From: Physocladia obscura
Lineage: Eukaryota > Chytridiomycota > Chytridiomycetes > Chytridiales > Chytriomycetaceae
NCBI GenBank assembly: GCA_027596945.1
Contig: JADGJH010000900.1
Coordinates: forward strand, 1-13,324
Length of the DNA stretch: 13,324 nucleotides
Direction: 5' to 3'
Shown: in pieces, positions 7,253 through 13,324 of the stretch
Numbering within the stretch: position 1 is the stretch's first letter
How the letters are laid out: the number at the start of each line of letters is the position of its first letter
Translations under genes and position numbers: made by a program
Notes under the pieces: generated by a model
Told to the model about the DNA's origin: nothing
Databases searched by the model: none
What the model saw: the letters and a program-made list of their open reading frames with translations, nothing else

Positions 7253-8947
7253 TTAAATAGATGCAAGAAACGTCTTGTATGCAGCAGCGTTAGCTGTACC
7301 CATCCAAAACGCGTCCCACCACATCAACCCTCCAAAAATACTCGGATTAAGACTCTTCCACCCAGGAACATACTGTTGAACATACGGCATCGGATCGGTT
7401 CCGCCAAAGTTTCCGGCGTTCGCATTTGCCGGAAACCCAACCATCAGCTTCACATTCTTGTTTGGCCACAGTGTCGTCTGCGTCATCCAGCTGCCATCGC
7501 CGTGGTCCCAAATCGAGCTATTATCGGAATAATTAGGCCCTTCGTCAAGGCCACTGAATCCGATGCCGCATAAAGCCGAATAGAACTGGATCGAGACAAA
7601 ATCGAACCAACCGTTTTTGAGTGTGTAGTCCATATTGGCGTCGGGGATTGGGCATTGGGGGGCGGCGGAGATATAATAATTTTTTCCGCTTGCGACTATT
7701 AGGCTGCGCAACTCGTTGGAGAGTTCTGCGTAGCCTGCGTTGTTTCCACTCGCAGTTTCAATGTCTAAATCTATTCCGTCTAAAACTACGCCTGGAAGGG
7801 TGCGACTGCTGATGCTTCCTAAATTTCCACCAAGTAGAGAGTTCCAAACTGAATTCAAAATAAATAAATAAAACAGGTGTCAATTTTAAAAGAAAAAATT
7901 CTTACTAGTTTGGGCAATCGCGACTCCAGTTCCAGCTTCTAGTCCAATGGATCCGAGCGCACCACCAACCGAAGCCCCTATCTTGATTCCATTACTTTGG
8001 CAATGCAAAACATCGGCAGCAATATCGCTTAAACTGTACCCCGTGCGTTCAGTAATGTCAGTATCAAAACCAACACTCGATGCCGTCAGCGTCGTTATAA
8101 ATGAGATATGAATAATTGTGTACACATTCAAGTCACAGTACGTTGCGAGAGAAAGTTCCCCCGCAGCCGGATGCGCACCCCAGTATGAAACAATTTCGTT
8201 CGTATAGCTAACCCCCCCTGCTGAACCTGAAGATGTTGTGGTTGACGCCGGAGAAGATTTAGTTGTGGTGTGAGCTGCAGTAGTAGTGATAGTAGTGGTA
8301 GTAGTGGTAGTAGTGGTAGTTGTTGTTGTTGTTGCGCCACCAGTGCCACAAGAACCTTTGGAAACCCAGCCACCATCGCCGTTACTGGCACCAGGAGCCT
8401 CGCCAGGATTCTCCCACCACGTGTTCTGCCAATTGAACCCATTGTACGAAACCTATTATAAAAAAATGCAGGTTGAGAAATCAAATTTTCAGACAAAATA
8501 ATGTTGTGAAGAAATAAGTTGTACCTGTGAGCCACCAGGGTAATTTGCAGTAGAAACCCACGGAGTCCAACAAGTAGTGGCAGAACCAGTCTGACTCACA
8601 GTTGTACTAGTGGTTTTAGTAGTAGTTGAAGCAACAGCAGTGGTAGTAGTTTTTGTTGTTGTCGTCGTGGTAGTGGTAGTTGTTGGCTGGGCGGAACCTG
8701 TGACACAGCCGATCGTACCGGATGCGGAACACACAGTTCCGGCGCCGCAAGTCTGGATGGTAACGTAACCAAGTTGCGTGGACGACACGTAGCTGCATTC
8801 GAGCAGCTGCGTTCCATCGGCAGAGCAAGCCCATTGTCCGTTCGTTGAGCAAGAGCTGCCACTGGACTGACGTCGGCCAATAAGCGGCGAGGCAAATGCA
8901 GCGAGTGGCAATATCCCTAAGATCTGGACAAGGCCAGGTGCTTTCAT
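7253..8947 (-). CDS. Secreted GH18 chitinase with CBM19-like and CBM5/12-like modules
   Basis: Exons run 8947-8525, 8452-7906 and 7848-7253, giving 521 aa. The order is: signal peptide (about 1-20, then a GRR possible Kex2-type site at 24-26); a six-Cys CBM19-like chitin-binding module (31-84; C33, C41, C51, C67, C73, C81); a Thr-rich linker (89-119); a CBM5/12-like module (126-176; WTPW, YNGFNWQNTWW, final W170 and C176); a second Thr-rich linker (182-214); and a GH18 barrel (about 226-521). The barrel shows the family motifs SVGG (302-305), the catalytic DGIDLDIE (347-354, proton donor E354), SAAPQCP (384-390), QFY (411-413) and GGLMWWD. It resembles class III fungal/plant chitinases that hydrolyse chitin by a retaining, substrate-assisted mechanism. 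The likely role is digestion or remodelling of chitin outside the cell; the Thr linkers should be O-mannosylated. Confidence 0.93.
7849..7905 (-). other. Chitinase intron 2
   Basis: This is a 57-nt phase-1 GT-AG intron on the - strand, with donor ACTA|GTAAGA and acceptor GAATTCAG|TTTGG. It joins GVAIAQT to IWNSLLGG, matching the AQxxWNxxxGG run usual in this GH18 class. Confidence 0.9.
8279..8332 (-). repeat. ACN trinucleotide repeat coding the second Thr linker
   Basis: A run of ACA/ACC/ACT codons (14 Thr, one Ile, 3 Thr) forms a coding minisatellite of the type expected to vary in length between strains. A related, less regular Thr-codon tract at about 8591-8683 codes the first linker. Confidence 0.8.
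8453..8524 (-). other. Chitinase intron 1, inside the CBM5/12 module
   Basis: This is a 72-nt phase-0 GT-AG intron on the - strand, with donor ACAG|GTACAA, a CTCAAC branch-like motif and acceptor ATAATAG|GTTTCG. It joins ANYPGGSQ to VSYNGFNWQ and interrupts the chitin-binding fold. Length is a multiple of three, but retention meets an in-frame stop. Confidence 0.9.
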
Positions 8948-9114
8948 TTTCCAAGTGTCTTTAATTATGCCGCCTCTTCAATGAAGCTATAAAAACAAAA
9001 ATTTTATGGCTTGACTGTCACATGCTTGTTTACACAATTTTTTAAAGGAAACTCAGAAAACAGCTTGCGGGACCGTAACAGATGGCAAACATAAATTTAA
9101 GATCATGCATTATA

Positions 9115-9131
9115 GTATCGGAATCCGATAC
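9115..9131. promoter_or_regulatory. Perfect palindrome with CGG-N3-CCG core, chitinase promoter
   Basis: GTATCGGAATCCGATAC is two 8-bp perfect inverted arms around one base, 168-184 bp upstream of the chitinase start. The CGG and CCG triplets spaced by 3 bases are the form bound by fungal Zn(II)2Cys6 dimers. A regulatory role is inferred from position and symmetry. Confidence 0.5.
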
Positions 9132-9178
9132 GAGACCAACACTATCCGTTTGGTTGGAACTATTATTTTGTTTTTCAA

Positions 9179-9189
9179 GACGTCACGTG
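9179..9189. promoter_or_regulatory. Overlapping CRE-like and E-box sites, chitinase promoter
   Basis: GACGTCACGTG overlaps a palindromic GACGTC (- strand TGACGTC, the CRE/ATF core) with a palindromic CACGTG E-box (bHLH). It lies about 232-242 bp upstream of the chitinase start. Both motifs are short, so chance occurrence is possible. Confidence 0.4.
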
Positions 9190-9550
9190 CCTAGAGCAGC
9201 AAGATCTCATTTAATTTGAGCAACAGAGCAGAAGTACGAAGAGAAAAAACAAACAGCAACACGACTGACTATGAAATAGAAAGAAAATGCCTTTTTAGTG
9301 ATCGTCAAAATAAATAAATAAATTTACAAAGCAAAACAACAACAACCACAACAAAAACAAGAACAAAACAAAACAAAAAAAAAAAAAAGTTGCTCAATTC
9401 AGAAAAATTAGTTTCTTGTTTCTATCTTGTGTTTTTTCCTGCCACTGACTATCAGGAAAATAAAACATTTTTTAAAAAGGCTTTTATCGCATTTCTTAAT
9501 TTTTGTTGCCAGTTATTTTTGGAAAAGATGAGGTCGATCGTTGAAATTTA

Positions 9551-9583
9551 GTTGGCAACATTTGAAGTTGGCAACAATTTGAA
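9551..9583 (+). repeat. Tandem repeat GTTGGCAACA(A)TTTGAA x2
   Basis: Two adjacent copies of 16 and 17 nt differ by one inserted A. Part of the motif (TTGTTGCCA) recurs inverted at 9503-9511, and TGGCAACAA recurs at 12658-12666. Function unknown; each unit contains the inverted pair GTTG/CAAC. Confidence 0.7.
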
Positions 9584-10234
9584 ACCCCTCAAAAAAATTT
9601 TAATGACGATTTGTTCATTCACTTTTTCTCAGTCCGTAGTAAAGCGGCGCGTACCAAAAAAGAAACGGTGCATTACTTTTGTCATTATTTTTGATCACAA
9701 TTGGCGTCTCGATTTAAAGCCTTATCTGCCGACTAACTGATTGATTCCTACTGTCTGGCTAAGTTCCGAGGTAAAATAAGCTGAATTAGGTACAAAATTC
9801 AGTTTTTCTGAAGCTTCGTCATTTCTTCGCTCTATTTGTAAAACTGCCTGTTTGCAATTGACTTTCAATTGTCGAAATCAAAATTTTTTCAATTTGCATT
9901 TCAAATTCAAAAATTTTTCTCTAACCTTGTTGGTTGGTTCTGGAAACTCAAAAGGTTTTACATTGGTTCGTTTCTACAATGATGTAAATCTGGTAATTCA
10001 GCGGTACCGACTACAAATTGAGCCTCGATTCAATTTGAAAATATTTGCTTACAAATTTATGAAGTGAGTTAAACTGCGATCTGAGAGAAAGAGAACGAGA
10101 GTTATTGAAAACATGTTACTTTTCATCTTATAAATATAGTTGAATTGGTCATCATGGCAGAGTCGGTTGATTTTGAATTTGTAAAATAGATTGGTCATCA
10201 AAAAAAAAAAATTGGACCGAAAACCAAGCTTGTC

Positions 10235-10250
10235 TCGGTTTCTAAACCGA
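10235..10250. promoter_or_regulatory. Inverted repeat TCGGTTT-CT-AAACCGA upstream of zinc-finger gene
   Basis: Perfect 7-bp arms around two bases lie about 200 bp before the zinc-finger start. A third ACCGA half-site occurs at 10216-10220. The position suggests a promoter operator site, but this is unproven. Confidence 0.4.
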
Positions 10251-10447
10251 AAGATTTGCTGACTGTGGAAAAAAAAACGCGTATACAATTAAAAGTAGAC
10301 CGTAAATAATAAAACAAGACGAGTTCCCGGGAATTTTTGATTCCGTGTCAACCAATTTTTTTTTGGCACCAATTTGTAATACGATTCGAAATTGTGTGAC
10401 AAAATACGATTGTTAAGCACACGATAGAAAGAATAACTTGAAAAAAC

Positions 10448-11818
10448 ATGGGATCAGCGAAGAAGGGAACATTCAGTTGCGGATTGTGCGGTTCGACATT
10501 CATCAGCAAGGAAGGACTACGGCGGCATGCGTCAATCCACAATGGCGACAAACCATACTCGTGTCCGTTCTGCCCGTCTCGGTTCCGAGTGTCGTACTCC
10601 CTCACTCTACATGTGCGAACGCACACGGGTGAGAAGCCTTACGAGTGTGATGTGTGTGGCGCGACTTTCACGCAGCGCCCAAACTTGAACACGCATCTAA
10701 AAGCACATGCCAAAAGAACATCCTCTGGTCGTCGGCGGTTGCCAAGAACCAGAAAACCAGTTCATTCTTCGGTTTCCTCTGACAACGACAACAATGACAA
10801 TGGAAACGACAGTGACGACTACGACTGCCAAGAAAATATTAATGCTGTTTCTGAGCAATTGACCAACGCGTCTGCTTTTGATCAAGTACAAGTCAAGTTT
10901 TTCCCTTGCTCTTTTTGTCCAGAAAGATTCCCCTCAGAGGTTCTTGTGCTTGGCCATGTTGAGGTTACTCACAGCTTCGAGGCTTTTGTTCAACGCGAAA
11001 AGGATGAGGTTTCTCAGCGTATTTCGTCATTGCATGACTCACCCGATGTCACGCCGACAAATCCTTCGCCACTTTCATCTGTTGACAAATTCAATTTGTT
11101 CTCACCGAACTTCAGTTTTACCCAGCAGCCACAAGTGTATCAAGTAGACAGCAATAATGTACCTAGTCACAGAAACAGCAACGATAGAGAGCCCAGTCGC
11201 AGAAACAACAGTGATAAAGATTCGCAACTTGACTCAGTAACATCTCTGCCAAGATTTGATTTCGAGCGCTCCAACGGGTTCAGCAGGAATAACCCTAATC
11301 AGAATGAAAAGCGGCAAAGCACTCTGTTTAGTAATCAGCAGCTGATGGCGCCAGTGGAGCAAATCTCGGCTTCTTTTCGCGCAAGTCTCTCGCCGCAGTA
11401 TTTTCCGGTCGTTGTTCCGTCGCAATGGCGAGAAGATGCCTTGAAATTTGATACACACAATCAACATCTTCAAAACCAGAACCATCATTACCACCGACAA
11501 CAGCAATCACCGCAGCATCACCAACCGCAACGATATCTGGAATCAAATCATTTCACAGCGGTTGCCAATATGTCCTGCTACAACGACCAATACAAACAAC
11601 AATACCAGCATCATCCCTCTTCTCCACCTCTTACACACCGGTCCCCACACCTTCACAACTCTTCATCGCCTCAGCCTGTATCTCCACAACTTTCTCACTT
11701 GCCGCCGTTGAGTATGGTTGTTGTAGAGCAAAAAATTCAGCAGGATCAAGGTCGGGGTCCTTTAACGCTTCCCCCAATTTCTTTTCTTTTCGATTCCGTG
11801 TCTTCTGCATTCCGTTGA
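10448..11818 (+). CDS. C2H2 zinc-finger protein, probable transcription factor
   Basis: This is a single exon of 456 aa. Three tandem C2H2 fingers occupy 11-31 (C11, C14, H27, H31), 39-59 and 67-87, joined by NGDKPY and the canonical TGEKPY linker. A fourth, separate finger-like motif is C154-x2-C157-x12-H170-x4-H175. Helix positions -1/3/6 read S/G/R, V/S/L and Q/N/T, so binding specificity is probably set mainly by fingers 1 and 3. A basic stretch (89-103, KRTSSGRRRLPRTRK) is a likely nuclear localisation signal, followed by an Asn/Asp acidic tract (112-126). The C-terminal half is low-complexity and rich in Gln, His, Ser and Pro, as in activation domains, and closes with LPPISFLF, a short motif of a type seen in fungal regulators. 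Targets cannot be read from the sequence. Confidence 0.9.
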   Translation: MGSAKKGTFSCGLCGSTFISKEGLRRHASIHNGDKPYSCPFCPSRFRVSYSLTLHVRTHTGEKPYECDVCGATFTQRPNLNTHLKAHAKRTSSGRRRLPRTRKPVHSSVSSDNDNNDNGNDSDDYDCQENINAVSEQLTNASAFDQVQVKFFPCSFCPERFPSEVLVLGHVEVTHSFEAFVQREKDEVSQRISSLHDSPDVTPTNPSPLSSVDKFNLFSPNFSFTQQPQVYQVDSNNVPSHRNSNDREPSRRNNSDKDSQLDSVTSLPRFDFERSNGFSRNNPNQNEKRQSTLFSNQQLMAPVEQISASFRASLSPQYFPVVVPSQWREDALKFDTHNQHLQNQNHHYHRQQQSPQHHQPQRYLESNHFTAVANMSCYNDQYKQQYQHHPSSPPLTHRSPHLHNSSSPQPVSPQLSHLPPLSMVVVEQKIQQDQGRGPLTLPPISFLFDSVSSAFR

Positions 11819-11847
11819 TACTGATTAAGTTTTTAATATTTTGGAGA

Positions 11848-11853
11848 AATAAA
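11848..11853 (+). terminator. Probable polyadenylation signal, zinc-finger gene
   Basis: AATAAA begins 30 nt past the TGA stop of the zinc-finger gene. Confidence 0.45.
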
Positions 11854-12116
11854 ATGATCTTTTTAATAACTGAAAATCAAGCCATCGAAGATATGGAATT
11901 TTCATTTTCTAAAATATAGAATTATGAATTATTTGTTTATGTTAGCAGTTCCACAACCCTGACAGATTTGATTTTTCAAAATTGCTTCGAAATTCAATAG
12001 ATTAATTCTTTCATCCACATCTACAGCTGATTTCAAAATGAATGAAACAAACTACCATTTTTTACAAAACTTTTAAAATACTTCAAAAACTAGTCACCTG
12101 CTTGGTCACATTTACA

Positions 12117-12460
12117 ATGAGCTCACATCAGCGTCCAGATCCACTTCGTTGGCTCATTATTTGGGCATGCTTGGAAGGGCCAAGTATGTGAGTGGTAGCA
12201 GAGGGACTGTTTGTTGATCACTCTACTGTTTCTCAAACTTTTGGATATTTTCAAGCATTTGAAATAGTAAGGAATCCATTGGTCAAATGCAAGCTTTTTG
12301 CACAATTTCAAGTACAATATTTGAGTGAGTCCAATTGTTGCATTTATTAATTCAATTAAAGCAGCCAAGTTCTAAAGATCCTGCTTGAGAAGACTCACTT
12401 TTAAACCCAGATCTTGAAGAATATTCTGTAAAATACACATTTAATTGTTAATATTTGACA
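12117..12460 (+). pseudogene. Decayed Tc1/mariner-type transposase N-terminus
   Basis: One reading frame from an ATG at 12117 resembles the start of a Tc1/mariner-like transposase. It has PDPLRWLIIWACLEG (helical start), then after an in-frame TGA (12189-12191) a helix-turn-helix VDHSTVSQTFGYFQ, then EIVRNPL. After a TAA at 12348-12350 and another shortly after, the same frame gives VLKILLEKTHF and, past a further stop, TQILKNIL, which sits where these proteins usually carry the linker segment (xLLEExPxLxLDEIQ-like) before the catalytic domain. I see no DDE catalytic region downstream, so the copy is truncated as well as broken by several stops. Terminal inverted repeats were not identified. 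Family assignment is from pattern memory, moderate confidence. Confidence 0.55.
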
Positions 12461-13251
12461 GATGGAATTGGACTAAACATGCGAGTCATATAATACAGTG
12501 GATCTCTATTAATTAACTTTTGATGATGGAGTTTTGAAGCAATAGATGATGCCCAAATTCTCCAGTGTGCTCCTGTACTTGTTAATCTATTACATAGCTG
12601 GTTCATGATTGATTCCACTATAGAATTCACAGCAGCGCCTGATCAGTCTCATTGAGCTGGCAACAAAACTACTTATTCAAATTAAATCTAATAATGATGT
12701 TGAATATTTGATGTTGAAGTATATGCAATGCTGTGCTAAAAAATGTGTATTACAAAACTAGTAATGCAATCAATTAATTTAAGGTTTATTTGTTTCTTCT
12801 CAAATAAAACAAATGGCAAAATGGAAAAAATTGTCATTCTTGATCTCATTCATATTGAGCAGAATCAAAACAAACACTGACAACGCAAAATCTTTACAAA
12901 TTTGTTTGTCTTAGTTTATTTCAATAAAGTTAAAATATAAAAAATATGGGCAGTTGATAAAAGCAAACATTCTTTATGAAAAGATTAAACTAATGCTGTT
13001 TCAACTGATTTGTTGTTCTTACTGTGACACACTACTGCAGAGGTGCCAACAGTATATTTTTCCATGACAGTTTGTTTTTGTCCTTTGAAAAAATTTACTG
13101 GGCAATTTTCAAAATACTAAAAAATAATGAAAACTATTTATTTATTTTTTATTTATTTAATTTGGACCAAAATAATAATAATAAAATAACTTTTATTTTT
13201 TTGTTTGCATTACTTGTTTAATTCCATTAACTCTCACCACAGAGTGAATGT

Positions 13252-13257
13252 TATAAA
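13252..13257 (+). promoter_or_regulatory. TATA box near the right edge
   Basis: TATAAA lies next to the inverted repeat and 28 bases before the heat-shock element. It could serve a gene in either direction, since the element order relative to a start site is unknown. Confidence 0.3.
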
Positions 13258-13277
13258 TTAGATTACTAATCTAATTT
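13255..13277. repeat. 10-bp perfect inverted repeat with 3-nt loop
   Basis: AAATTAGATT at 13255-13264 and AATCTAATTT at 13268-13277 are exact reverse complements separated by ACT. It could be a protein-binding palindrome or a small hairpin. AT-rich sequence makes such repeats easier to find by chance, but ten exact pairs is notable. Confidence 0.6.
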
Positions 13278-13284
13278 TTCTCGA

Positions 13285-13304
13285 AGAATTTTCTAGAAAT
13301 TTCT
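13285..13304 (+). promoter_or_regulatory. Heat-shock element, four contiguous pentamers
   Basis: AGAAT TTTCT AGAAA TTTCT fits the alternating nGAAn/nTTCn pattern with all twelve specified bases correct, the canonical site for trimeric heat-shock factor. It lies 20 bp from the window end, so the regulated gene would be to the right. Confidence 0.55.
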
Positions 13305-13324
13305 CAAACCTAGTATTGAATTAG

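Larger units (their letters stand above)
8948..10447. other. Divergent intergenic region, chitinase / zinc-finger gene
   Basis: This gap of about 1.5 kb separates two genes that are transcribed away from each other, so it should hold both promoters. It is AT-rich, with an A-rich tract at about 9320-9390. It contains the palindromes and repeats listed separately and a TATAAATA at 10130-10137. Short frames here start at TTG or lack any recognisable protein feature, so I call no gene. Confidence 0.6.
11819..13324. other. AT-rich right flank with transposon remnant
   Basis: No intact gene was found in about 1.5 kb after the zinc-finger gene. The region holds its polyadenylation signal, a decayed transposase fragment (12117 onward), an unexplained - strand 60-codon frame (12448-12630), an AAT microsatellite near 13171, and a cluster of promoter-like motifs at 13252-13304. 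Confidence 0.6.

Noticed and set aside
8128..8535. 135-codon - strand frame overlapping the chitinase
   Set aside because: It runs out of frame across chitinase exon 2 and intron 1; the chitinase frame has clear domains and splice sites.
9552..9740. 62-codon frame with a VKRRVPKKKR basic run
   Set aside because: It has a non-ATG start and no domain, and lies within AT-rich intergenic DNA; the basic run alone is not enough.
13024..13221. 65-codon Phe/Asn/Leu-rich frame at the right edge
   Set aside because: Its composition follows the local A/T-rich tracts and it has no protein features.

Overview
The window looks like nuclear DNA from a fungus, most likely an early-diverging, chytrid-type lineage (inference). 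The reasons are a low-GC background, AT-rich gaps, five short GT-AG introns of 57-74 nt, compact spacing, AATAAA-type 3' signals, and a secreted chitinase that carries both a CBM19-like and a CBM5/12-like chitin-binding module ahead of a GH18 domain. No bacterial operon, CRISPR array, tRNA or rRNA was seen.

Layout. 1-1089 is AT-rich non-coding DNA. Three genes then run head to tail on the + strand, about 117 bp apart: an unrecognised four-pass membrane protein with a large glycosylated ectodomain (1090-3364, one intron); a CRAL-TRIO (Sec14-like) lipid-binding protein with a disordered middle and a Cys-rich, probably membrane-associated C-terminus (3482-5558, one intron); and an Mpo1/DUF962 2-hydroxy fatty acid dioxygenase (5675-6348, one intron). 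A convergent gap of about 0.9 kb (6349-7252) holds an uncertain small ORF. The chitinase lies on the - strand (8947 down to 7253, two introns). Its upstream gap of about 1.5 kb carries a perfect CGG-N3-CCG palindrome and a CRE/E-box composite. A single-exon C2H2 zinc-finger protein follows on + (10448-11818). The right end (11819-13324) is AT-rich. It contains a decayed Tc1/mariner-type transposase N-terminus and, at the very edge, a four-pentamer heat-shock element next to a TATA box and a 10-bp inverted repeat, probably the promoter of a gene beyond the window.

Two neighbouring genes concern lipids (the CRAL-TRIO protein and Mpo1) and one concerns chitin. Nothing shows they form one pathway, and I found no convincing new multi-gene system. 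The most original items are the membrane protein family, the architecture and GC island of the CRAL-TRIO gene, the chitinase promoter palindrome, and the heat-shock element. All exon boundaries were inferred by eye from splice motifs, reading frame and protein continuity.
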